IMG/VR virus record: IMGVR_UViG_3300042864_002256
Coordinates: 1-57,201 of that record
Reading direction: 5' to 3' (one strand)
Length of the DNA stretch: 57,201 bases
Source: a virus
The notes beneath the pieces were generated by a model. That model ran no database searches. It saw only the letters and a program-made list of their open reading frames with translations, and was not told where the DNA came from. Positions within the stretch are counted from its first letter, which is position 1, and every line of letters begins with the position of its first letter. A program made the position numbers and the translations under genes. Positions 47,896 to 55,085 of this stretch are shown piece after piece.

Positions 47896-48231
47896 TTAAT
47901 TTTGCAAAAACCACAAAACTCGTTCGGTTTCACTTAAACCAATTGCATCGAAATAAATATCTGGATTTGGATGATTTTTTAACCAAGCATTGATATCTTT
48001 TCCATAATATTTTCCATCTAACCAAAAATTATAATCACCATTTATATAAACAACGGCGGGACCAATTAATCTATACAAACGCCAACCTTTTTTACACCAA
48101 ACTTTTGTTCCAATTTCTAAACTTTCATAAGCTGGCGTATTTTCATCAGGTGAAGAAACATCATACTTAGGAACTTCATCGTAATCATCGGTTGTAAATT
48201 TTTCACCATCAACATAATAAATATAAGCCAA
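47896..48231 (-). CDS. 110-residue repeat family protein, tail type A, TTG start
   Basis: 111 residues: YIYYVDGEKFTTDD, VSSPDENTPAYESL, VWCKKG, YRLIGPAVVYINGD, FWLDGKYYG, HPNPDIYFDAIGLSETERV and LWFLQN. The only available start is TTG directly after the IF-3 stop (TAATTG, where other pairs have TAATG), so expression is likely weakened or wholly coupled to IF-3. HRL is YRL. Confidence 0.75.
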   Translation of the reverse strand: MAYIYYVDGEKFTTDDYDEVPKYDVSSPDENTPAYESLEIGTKVWCKKGWRLYRLIGPAVVYINGDYNFWLDGKYYGKDINAWLKNHPNPDIYFDAIGLSETERVLWFLQN

Positions 48232-48750
48232 TTATTGTTTGATGCCTTTTAATACAACAATAATTTGTTTTCCTGAATCTTGTAATTGTTGTTCAACTGT
48301 ATAAAGATTATTGGGAATCAAATCGATAAATTCTTGCATTGTATCGAAGCCAACTGCTTTATTACTTTGTTCACGCCCTTTAAAACGCATGACAATTTTA
48401 ACTAAATCTCCAACTGATAGAAATTCTTTTGTGCGATTGGCTTTGACATTTAAATCACCAGTATCAGTTACAGGACGCAATTGAATTTCTTTTAATTGAA
48501 TTTCTTTTGCGCGTTGTGCTGATCGTTGTGCTTTAAAAGTTTTTTCTTTTTCATAAAAATACTTTCCAGCATCAAGCATTTTTGTTACTGGAATTTCGTT
48601 TGGTCCAATTGAAATTTGAACTAAATCTAAATTTTTTTCATAAGCCATTTGGATTGCAGCATTACGATTAAATTCACCAAGTTTAGTTCCATTTTCGTCA
48701 ATTAAAAGCACACGATAGGAACGAATATCTTCATTAATAATTTTACTCAA
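48232..48750 (-). CDS. infC: Translation initiation factor IF-3 homolog
   Basis: 172 residues. MSKIINEDIRSYRVLLIDENGTKLGEF matches the IF-3 N-domain, with MAYEKNLDLVQIS and PVTKMLDAGKYFYEKEK. The C-domain has KEIQLRPVTDTGDLNVKANRTKEFLSVGDLVKIVMRFKGREQ, typical of IF-3. Bacterial IF-3 has about 180 residues and controls start codon choice and subunit joining. Phage copies are rare. Transcribed with clpX in front; a family gene follows immediately. Whether it replaces or competes with host IF-3 is unknown. Confidence 0.9.
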   Translation of the reverse strand: MSKIINEDIRSYRVLLIDENGTKLGEFNRNAAIQMAYEKNLDLVQISIGPNEIPVTKMLDAGKYFYEKEKTFKAQRSAQRAKEIQLKEIQLRPVTDTGDLNVKANRTKEFLSVGDLVKIVMRFKGREQSNKAVGFDTMQEFIDLIPNNLYTVEQQLQDSGKQIIVVLKGIKQ

Positions 48751-48751
48751 G

Positions 48752-49996
48752 TTATCTCCGTTTTAAAATAGGTTTAAAGTTTGTAATTGTTTCTTCGTTG
48801 ACTATAACAGTTTTAAAGCCTTTGTCAACAATGTTTTGTAAATCATATAAAATAGGTTCTAAAATTTTTTCCATAATTCTACGTAAACTTCTAGCCCCTG
48901 TGTTTGTTTTAATTGCTTCTTTTGCAATTAAAGTTAATGCATTATCAGTAAATTTTAATTTTAAATCGTGAATTTCAAAGATAGCTTTATATTGATCAAC
49001 TAAACAATTTTTTGGTTTAGTTAAAATATTTTTTAATTCACTTTCATTTAATGCTTTTAATTCAGCAATAACCGGAATTCTTCCGACTAATTCTGGTATT
49101 AATCCAAAAGTATATAAATCTTCAATTTGAATTTTATCGGTTGTTATTTCTTCTTTAGTTTGGTTAAAACCAATATTACCTTTATTAATTCTACGTTCAA
49201 TAATTTTCTTTAACCCAACAAATGCACCACCAAATACAAATAATATATTATCAGTATGTACAACCGCTTGTGGTCCTTGAGGCATTTTTCCTTTACCCAT
49301 GTGAACGTTTACAGCAGTTCCTTCAATTAATTTCAATAATGATTGTTGAACACCTTCACCACCAATATCTTTTGAAACAATATTATCAGATGATTTTTTT
49401 GCTTTTTTATCAATTTCATCAATATAAACAATACCTAAAGATGCTAATCCAGCATCACCACCTGCTTCTTGATAAAGTTTATTAATGATACTTTCTACAT
49501 CTTCACCTACATAACCAGCTTCGGTAAATGAAGTAGCATCAACATGAACAAAAGGCAAATCCAACATACGAGATAATGTTTTTAACAAATAAGTTTTTCC
49601 TGAACCACTTGGGCCTAATAATAATACATTTGATTTCTCAATTTCTGTTTCTTGGCCCATCATTAAAGATCGAATTCTATTGTGATGATTGAATAAAGCA
49701 ACTGATAAGGTTTTTTTAGCTTCTTCTTGTCCACAAACATATTCATCTAAAAATTCTTTAATTTCATTTGGATAAGGAAAATCATCTTCTTCTAATTCAT
49801 CGATTTCATCGGTTTGTTCACTAATTTCTTGCTTATTTTCGTGTTTGGTTTCTTTTGATGCTTGAATTGCTTGATTGGCCGTTGTTACACATGTTTCGCA
49901 TATATATACTGGACTTTCAGATGATTCGTTACAAACAAATATTTCTTTATTATCATTTTGTATTTTACCACATAAAAAACATTGAATTGTTGACAT
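48752..49996 (-). CDS. clpX: ClpX-like AAA+ unfoldase
   Basis: 414 residues, close to bacterial ClpX (about 420). Zinc domain CFLCGK...CETC (C6, C9, C33, C36), Walker A GPSGSGKT (128-135), pore loop GYVG (161-164), Walker B YIDEID (191-196), GGEGVQQSLLKLIEGT, sensor 1/RKH-region FVFGGAFVG and IERRINKGNIGF. The IGF at 275-277 is the loop that docks ClpP, so it could use host ClpP. RPxP-like IPELVGRIPV and TGARSLRRIME complete the AAA+ core. Next to IF-3; a phage ClpX suggests redirected proteolysis or unfolding. Confidence 0.93.
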   Translation of the reverse strand: MSTIQCFLCGKIQNDNKEIFVCNESSESPVYICETCVTTANQAIQASKETKHENKQEISEQTDEIDELEEDDFPYPNEIKEFLDEYVCGQEEAKKTLSVALFNHHNRIRSLMMGQETEIEKSNVLLLGPSGSGKTYLLKTLSRMLDLPFVHVDATSFTEAGYVGEDVESIINKLYQEAGGDAGLASLGIVYIDEIDKKAKKSSDNIVSKDIGGEGVQQSLLKLIEGTAVNVHMGKGKMPQGPQAVVHTDNILFVFGGAFVGLKKIIERRINKGNIGFNQTKEEITTDKIQIEDLYTFGLIPELVGRIPVIAELKALNESELKNILTKPKNCLVDQYKAIFEIHDLKLKFTDNALTLIAKEAIKTNTGARSLRRIMEKILEPILYDLQNIVDKGFKTVIVNEETITNFKPILKRR

Positions 49997-51309
49997 TAAA
50001 TTTTTCCTTTACTAATTCTATCACCACCGGGAGTTAATTGTATTTCTTTGGCAATGTTAACTATTTCTTCTACAACAGTTGGATTATTTTCTAATATCTG
50101 AATGATTTGTTCCTTTCTTAATGACGCATCCATTGATTGCAATTCTTGCAATAATGTTACTGAATTCATTCTATTAACTTGATCTTCTAATTTTTCTATC
50201 TGTTCATCTTTATCTAAAATAATTTTATCTAAATCGTTAATATTATTTTTTAATGTATTGATTTCATTAGAATAATTTTCTATTTTTTCATTTAAACTTT
50301 CTTTATCATTAAATTCTTGAGAAAAAACATCGACATTTTTATCATATTCTTTTATTTTATCTTGCAATTCACTAATTTCAATTGAACGATGATTTAATAA
50401 ATCAGAATATTTTATTTTTTCTTCTTTTATTTCATTTAAATTATCAGTTAATGTTTTAATTTCATTATTTTTATCTTCTAATGATAATTTTAAACTGTCG
50501 ATTGTTTGTTCAAATTGATTAATTTCTTGTTTTGAAACTTTTTTCTTTTTATCTTCAAAATATTCTTCTAATTTAATACTGCCTGCTATCACCATTGCTA
50601 TTGCAAATGGATCAAAAGCAACAATTAATAATACAATTATTATTATAACTGCATATTCAGGTTCAACACCAAATAATTTAGAAACATATTTTACTGGTCC
50701 TAATTTAGCCTCAACATCAGCATTTTTTTGTTTAAATGGTAAAATTTCATCATTTATTTTATTAATTTTTTCATTATTCGCTTGAATTGATTTTTCTAAT
50801 TGTTCACGTTCGATTTTTTGTTTTGTTCTTGCCGCTTCACCTTGAGTTGCTTTATCATTTTTCAAAAAAGTTTCAATTGATTTATCAAGTAAAGCAATTT
50901 TATCATTTAATCTTTTATTGTCTTCTACTATATTATTTTTTTGTGTTTCTAATTGTGAAATTTGTAATTCAATACCAGCTTTTGGTGCTTCTTGCTCTAA
51001 ATGCCCTCTTGACAAATAACCATAAACACCTAAAGCATTGATAATCATCAATAATCCAATACATAAACCAATAAAACTTTTCAACGGCCATTTGAATTTA
51101 GGGTTTTTCCAATTGGCATGTAAAACCGCAGCCATTAATAATTTACCTGCTTCTAATACAACACCCATGATTGCTACTGGAATTGCAGCAGCGGCAAATA
51201 AAGCCATTAATCCATAAACACTAAAATAAGCTGCAACTCCACTGATAATTACGCTCATTAATATTATAAGTAATCCTATAAATAATTTCATTTGATTTGT
51301 TACCTTCAA
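49996..51309 (-). CDS. Membrane protein with long coiled coil
   Basis: 437 residues. Three to four N-terminal transmembrane helices (LFIGLLIILMSVIISGVAAYF; GLMALFAAAAIPVAIMGVVL; SFIGLCIGLLMIINALGVYG), a coiled coil (about 110-200), a further helix (YAVIIIIVLLIVAFDPFAIAM) and a long coiled coil to about 390. A similar layout occurs in other T4-like phages as an uncharacterised protein. It may organise membrane or tail-host contact. Shares one base with the clpX start. Confidence 0.75.
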   Translation of the reverse strand: MKVTNQMKLFIGLLIILMSVIISGVAAYFSVYGLMALFAAAAIPVAIMGVVLEAGKLLMAAVLHANWKNPKFKWPLKSFIGLCIGLLMIINALGVYGYLSRGHLEQEAPKAGIELQISQLETQKNNIVEDNKRLNDKIALLDKSIETFLKNDKATQGEAARTKQKIEREQLEKSIQANNEKINKINDEILPFKQKNADVEAKLGPVKYVSKLFGVEPEYAVIIIIVLLIVAFDPFAIAMVIAGSIKLEEYFEDKKKKVSKQEINQFEQTIDSLKLSLEDKNNEIKTLTDNLNEIKEEKIKYSDLLNHRSIEISELQDKIKEYDKNVDVFSQEFNDKESLNEKIENYSNEINTLKNNINDLDKIILDKDEQIEKLEDQVNRMNSVTLLQELQSMDASLRKEQIIQILENNPTVVEEIVNIAKEIQLTPGGDRISKGKI

Positions 51310-51343
51310 TTTTTCTTAATAATAACTAAAAGTTATGTTAAAA

Positions 51344-51595
51344 TCAATTTTTTAATTTCCATAAAACTTCATCAGTTGGATTTAACCAATAAATTACTGA
51401 ATTGCCTTTTTTAGAAAACCATAAAGAAATTGATTGATTAAGAAAACTTAAATCATAATCGATTTTTCTATATTGATTTATTAAATGTTTTTGATGCGTT
51501 ATATTGAATAATGCATAAGGATAAAAATAAAAATCAGTTGGAGAAATTGATTTTAGTTCAATTTGAGTTGGATGAAAAATTACTTCGTAAAACAT
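51344..51595 (-). CDS. Small protein with family-type tail
   Basis: 83 residues, MFYEVIFHPTQIELKSISPTDFYFYPYALF..., ending SVIYWLNPTDEVLWKLKN, which has the shared tail (TDEVLWKL). No repeat unit. Located just after two family genes. Function unknown. Confidence 0.7.
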   Translation of the reverse strand: MFYEVIFHPTQIELKSISPTDFYFYPYALFNITHQKHLINQYRKIDYDLSFLNQSISLWFSKKGNSVIYWLNPTDEVLWKLKN

Positions 51596-51605
51596 ATTGT
51601 ATTTA

Positions 51606-51914
51606 TTAAGAATATTTTAATAACATTTCAACTTGAAAGGTATTATCTTGATTTGGATGATCTTTCAACCAATCATGTATATTTTCATAATATTTTCCAT
51701 TTAAATAAAATTGACAAGTTCCATCAACCATAATTCTAGCAGGTCCAGTTAATCGATGTAAAATTTGTCCTTTTTCACACCAAGCCTTACTTCCAGTATT
51801 AATATCTTCATAAGCGGGCGTATTTTCATTTGGTGATGAAATAACATCCCAAGGGATTAGTTTTCTAATATCAGTTAGAAACTTTTCACCATCAATATAA
51901 TAAATATATTTCAT
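51606..51914 (-). CDS. 110-residue repeat family protein, tail type B
   Basis: 102 residues from ATG 51914 (MKYIYYIDGEKFLTD). ISSPNENTPAYEDI, AWCEKG, LHRLTGPARIMVDG, FYLNGKYYENI, then the type B tail DHPNQDNTFQVEMLLKYS. The only fully consensus, intact type B copy, so it shows what the broken ones encoded. Four bases after the type A gene, forming an A-B pair as in the duplicated cassette. Confidence 0.85.
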   Translation of the reverse strand: MKYIYYIDGEKFLTDIRKLIPWDVISSPNENTPAYEDINTGSKAWCEKGQILHRLTGPARIMVDGTCQFYLNGKYYENIHDWLKDHPNQDNTFQVEMLLKYS

Positions 51915-51918
51915 TTTT

Positions 51919-52296
51919 TTATTTCTGTAAAAACCATAAAACTCTATCGGTTTCATTCATCCCAATTGCATCGAAGTATAAATCTGGATTTGGATGATCT
52001 TTTAACCAATCTTGAACATTGTCATATGTTTTACCATTTACATAAAATGTTTTAGTTCCATCTGATAAAATGGAAACAGGGCCTGTTAAGCGATGAAGAA
52101 TATGTCCTTCTAAACACCAATGTTTATGACCAGTTTTTAAATCCTCAAAAGCAGGCGTGTTTTCATTAGGTGAAGAATGTTTAAACCAAGGAATTGTAGT
52201 GATTTTATTAGTTGTAAATTTTTCACCATCTACGTAATAAATATATCTTTTTTGTTTAATAAAAAATGATTTTATTTTTTGTATAAATTTATTCAT
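51919..52296 (-). CDS. 110-residue repeat family protein, tail type A, N-terminal extension
   Basis: 125 residues. A basic amphipathic extension MNKFIQKIKSFFIKQKR precedes YIYYVDGEKFTTN. Then HSSPNENTPAFEDL, HWCLEG, LHRLTGPVSILSDG, FYVNGKTYDNV, HPNPDLYFDAIGMNETDRV and LWFLQK. The extension could bind membrane or nucleic acid. Own promoter upstream. Confidence 0.85.
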   Translation of the reverse strand: MNKFIQKIKSFFIKQKRYIYYVDGEKFTTNKITTIPWFKHSSPNENTPAFEDLKTGHKHWCLEGHILHRLTGPVSILSDGTKTFYVNGKTYDNVQDWLKDHPNPDLYFDAIGMNETDRVLWFLQK

Positions 52297-52302
52297 ATTA
52301 TC

Positions 52303-52331
52303 ATCTTACTTAAAATTTGTCTTTATGTCAA
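52303..52331 (-). promoter_or_regulatory. Sigma70-type promoter
   Basis: Minus strand: TTGACA, 17 bases, TAAGAT, before the family pair 52296-51606. Confidence 0.65.
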
Positions 52332-52351
52332 CCGTTTACCTAAATAGTTTT

Positions 52352-52603
52352 TTATTTTTTACCGAATTTACTCTTTGGATTACTAATCTCTTGTTTAATA
52401 CGAAAAATAGCTTTTTCTAATTCATTATTACTATCGCGCAATAATTTTTGTTTGCAATAATTTTCAATTGCATTACGAAACGTATAACCAGAACCATAAT
52501 ACGAACCATAATATCCATTCTTGAAACAAATATTTTGTGCTTCTTGCAATGTCATTGCATGTTTCATTGTAAAATTCTTTCTAACATTAATGTAATTATT
52601 CAA
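52352..52603 (-). CDS. Unknown 83-residue protein
   Basis: MNNYINVRKNFTMKHAMTLQEAQNICFKNGYYGSYYGSGYTFRNAIENYC, basic with Gly/Tyr-rich loop and helical C-terminus (NELEKAIFRIKQEI). Start overlaps the preceding gene by 8 bases. A second in-frame ATG (MKHAM) 12 codons in is possible. Function unknown. Confidence 0.65.
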   Translation of the reverse strand: MNNYINVRKNFTMKHAMTLQEAQNICFKNGYYGSYYGSGYTFRNAIENYCKQKLLRDSNNELEKAIFRIKQEISNPKSKFGKK

Positions 52604-53018
52604 GAATAATTAAATCTTTATGTTTACATTCATAGATATTATTATCTTTGTCTCTGATACCATAACCTGAATTATCAAAATAACAAATTACTCCATAAAT
52701 TTCTTCATATCCATGTCGATGACGTTTAGTTTTAACTTTTGTCCCAACTGGATACCTAAAAGGCTTTATTTCTGGTACAGATTTAGGAGCATAAACTGAT
52801 TTTGCTACTACCGCAGAAATACGACAAACTTTATCAGGAAAAACTTTTGATTCTGTATAATCAGTATAAGCTAACTTATGACTAACTAATACATAAAAAT
52901 TTTCAATATCTTCTTGTGTATCCAAACGAAGATATTTAGAATTTTGTAGATTATCTAAAAGAATTTCTTGTTGCGTTGTTAATGGCAACAATACTTCTTT
53001 CTTATTTTTCTTAGACAT
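52596..53018 (-). CDS. Unknown 140-residue protein
   Basis: Lys-rich N-terminus (MSKKNKKEVLLPLTTQQEIL), a helical middle, and a C-terminal FRYPVGTKVKTKRHRHGYEEIYGVICYFDNSGYGIRDKDNNIYE that resembles a small SH3-like/PVGTKVK barrel. Promoter and AAGGAG upstream. Function unknown; possibly nucleic acid binding. Confidence 0.65.
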   Translation of the reverse strand: MSKKNKKEVLLPLTTQQEILLDNLQNSKYLRLDTQEDIENFYVLVSHKLAYTDYTESKVFPDKVCRISAVVAKSVYAPKSVPEIKPFRYPVGTKVKTKRHRHGYEEIYGVICYFDNSGYGIRDKDNNIYECKHKDLIILE

Positions 53019-53044
53019 ATTAAATCTCCTTATATAACAAGCTT

Positions 53045-53073
53045 AATATAGAAAATTTTTTATAATTTGTCAA
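53045..53073 (-). promoter_or_regulatory. Sigma70-type promoter
   Basis: Minus strand: TTGACA, 17 bases with AAAAAATTTTC, TATATT. It overlaps the region just before the divergent radical SAM gene. Confidence 0.8.
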
Positions 53074-53090
53074 GACATTTAAATAATAAC

Positions 53091-54041
53091 ATGTGGAATA
53101 ATATTAAATCACTTCATGTTGAAACAAGTAGTTTTTGCAATGCTAGTTGTGTTCAATGTGGAAGAAATCAAAATGGCGGACCAATAAATGATAAATTAAT
53201 TCCAAGTAATTTATCATTTGATATTTTTAAAAAAACTATTAGTCAAATGCAGTTAGAAACAATTACTTTTTGTGGTAATTATGGCGATCCAATTGCTAAC
53301 CCTCATTTAATTGAACAAATAAAAATAACAAGAGAATTATTTCCCAATTGTTGGATTGGTATTCATACCAATGGGTCGATTAGAAATGAAAATTGGTGGG
53401 AAGATTTGGCACAATCAATTGGAAATCGTGGCGCTGTTATTTTTGGAATTGATGGATTAAAAGATACCTTGCCAATTTACAGAAGAAATTGCGACTTTGA
53501 TAAAGTAATAGAAAACGCAAAAACTGTTATAAAAAACAATTGCGAAGCAAGATGGGCGTTTATTGTTTTTAAACATAATCAACATCAAATTGAATCAGCA
53601 AGAAATTTATCCATTGACTTAGGATTTAAAAAATTCGTTGTTAAAAATACTCATAGATTTTCAGAAGATAAATTTCCTATTTTTGATAATGAAAAAAATA
53701 CAATTGGCTATTTAGAATTACCAACAATTGAATTACCAAATAATTTTAAAGAACGAGAATTTAGTTGCCAAAGTTTAGAAAAACAAGAATTATATCTTGA
53801 CAGTTGGAATAGAATTTTTCCTTGTTGTTGGATGGGATTAAGTTTAGACAAAAGATTTTCTTTTTCCAATGAAGAATTACAAGAATTAAATGTAGAAAAT
53901 AATTCTATTGAACAAATTGTAAATGGAAATGTTTTTAAAAAAATTCAAGAACAATTTTCAATTAGCAAAATTTGCCAAAAATATTGTGGTAAAAGAGTTT
54001 TTGAACGTCAATTTATAGGTGATAATAATGCAACCAAATAG
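53091..54041 (+). CDS. Third radical SAM protein
   Basis: 316 residues from ATG 53091; an upstream TTG at 53067 is a possible but weaker start. LHVETSSFCNASCVQCGRNQ has the CxxxCxxC cluster motif, FCGNYGDPIANP replaces GGEP, and HTNGS follows. C-terminal cysteines (REFSCQS, IFPCCWMG, ICQKYCGK) suggest a SPASM/twitch auxiliary cluster. It overlaps the neck protein gene, hinting at late expression. Substrate unknown. Confidence 0.85.
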   Translation: MWNNIKSLHVETSSFCNASCVQCGRNQNGGPINDKLIPSNLSFDIFKKTISQMQLETITFCGNYGDPIANPHLIEQIKITRELFPNCWIGIHTNGSIRNENWWEDLAQSIGNRGAVIFGIDGLKDTLPIYRRNCDFDKVIENAKTVIKNNCEARWAFIVFKHNQHQIESARNLSIDLGFKKFVVKNTHRFSEDKFPIFDNEKNTIGYLELPTIELPNNFKEREFSCQSLEKQELYLDSWNRIFPCCWMGLSLDKRFSFSNEELQELNVENNSIEQIVNGNVFKKIQEQFSISKICQKYCGKRVFERQFIGDNNATK

Positions 54042-54786
54042 AAATAACTTTAAAAAAGAAATTCAACTTATGTTGGGTTTGGGTATGATTGATTTAGAAG
54101 CTGATCCTGAACATTTAGAATTAGCAACGGTTGTAACAATTGACAAATATCGTCAAAGAAGTAATAATTCAATGCAAGATGTTTATATTAATTTAGAAAT
54201 ACAACGAGAACAATATGATTATCAATTGGATAATTCTATCCAATTAATTCGTCAAGTTTATCGTCGTGGTGCTGGTAGTGCAGGTGGTGCAAGTGCAACT
54301 GATCCATTTAGTTTAGCTTGGACCAATAACATTTATATGACAAGCAATCCTGGCGCAATGGGAACTGGCGGAACTGGTACATTGGCAACTTATGATTATG
54401 CAATGCAGTATCAAGAATTAGTTGGTAGATTATTTGGGAAAGAAGTTGTTTATCGCTGGGACCATAATACTCATATATTGAGTTTAGACAGAAAATTTTT
54501 AGCAAATGAAAATATTTTAATATGGGCATTTGGTCAAAAACCAGATGAAATTTTATTTCAAGATGTTTATGCTCGTTCTTGGTTGAGAGATTATGCGGTT
54601 GCTACATTAAAAGTTATAATTGGGGAAGCTAGAAGTAAATTTCAATCTTTAGCTGGTCCACAAGGCGGAATAACATTAAATGGTGATAGTTTAAAAAGTG
54701 AAGGATTTGCCGCACAAGAGCGTTTAGAAGCGCAATTACATGCTATTGTTGATCAAAATGAAGGATATGGATTTGTAATTGGATAG
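54028..54786 (+). CDS. T4 gp13-like neck protein
   Basis: 252 residues from ATG 54028. The C-terminus SWLRDYAVATLKVIIGEARSK...GGITLNGDSLKSEGFAAQERLEAQL...YGFVIG follows the gp13 pattern (RWVKDYATALAK...LPGGVTxxGxxL...E...FGILVG). The N-terminal LMLGLGMIDLEADPEHLELA and INLEIQREQYDYQLDNSIQLIRQVYRR also fit. gp13 closes the head-tail neck. Start overlaps the radical SAM gene by 14 bases; a terminator follows. Confidence 0.75.
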   Translation: MQPNRNNFKKEIQLMLGLGMIDLEADPEHLELATVVTIDKYRQRSNNSMQDVYINLEIQREQYDYQLDNSIQLIRQVYRRGAGSAGGASATDPFSLAWTNNIYMTSNPGAMGTGGTGTLATYDYAMQYQELVGRLFGKEVVYRWDHNTHILSLDRKFLANENILIWAFGQKPDEILFQDVYARSWLRDYAVATLKVIIGEARSKFQSLAGPQGGITLNGDSLKSEGFAAQERLEAQLHAIVDQNEGYGFVIG

Positions 54787-54817
54787 AAAAAGGGGAGAAT
54801 TAATTCTCCCCCTTTTA
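54786..54817. terminator. Bidirectional terminator
   Basis: GAAAAAGGGGAGAATTAATTCTCCCCCTTTTAT; stem and T-tract of the recurrent set between convergent genes. Confidence 0.85.
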
Positions 54818-54821
54818 TTTA

Positions 54822-55005
54822 TTAGAATGATGATATTTCATTATGCAATTCATTAACGTTAAAATTTTCAACTAAACGAACTAAACGTAGCAAATTGGGA
54901 TTATCATCGGTTTCCATTTGTTTCCATTTGTTTCCAAATAAGATCGACAATTACGCTTTTACAAGCCACTGCGCCATCAATAAAATCATTATTTTGCGTG
55001 CTCAT
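54822..55005 (-). pseudogene. Small early gene broken by a 10-base tandem duplication
   Basis: MSTQNNDFIDGAVACKSVIVDLIWKQMET begins at 55005 after GGAGAAAAAATT. A tandem duplication (TTTCCATTTG twice plus TTTCC, 54911-54935 on the plus strand) then shifts the frame, giving NGNR and a stop at 54904. Removing one 10-base unit restores METDDNPNLLRLVRLVENFN and VNELHNEISSF ending at 54822, next to the terminator. Own promoter. Confidence 0.75.
54911..54935. repeat. 10-base tandem repeat, 2.5 units
   Basis: TTTCCATTTG, TTTCCATTTG, TTTCC. A recent slippage or duplication event that disrupts the overlapping minus-strand gene. Confidence 0.9.
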
Positions 55006-55053
55006 AATTTTTTCTCCTTTGTTCAATTGAGACTTTCTCGTCTTGATAAATCT

Positions 55054-55082
55054 AATATAGAAATTTTTTTGATTTCTGTCAA
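55054..55082 (-). promoter_or_regulatory. Sigma70-type promoter
   Basis: Minus strand: TTGACA, 17 bases with AAAAAATTTC, TATATT, followed by a leader AGAC..GTCT hairpin. Confidence 0.8.
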
Positions 55083-55085
55083 GTA

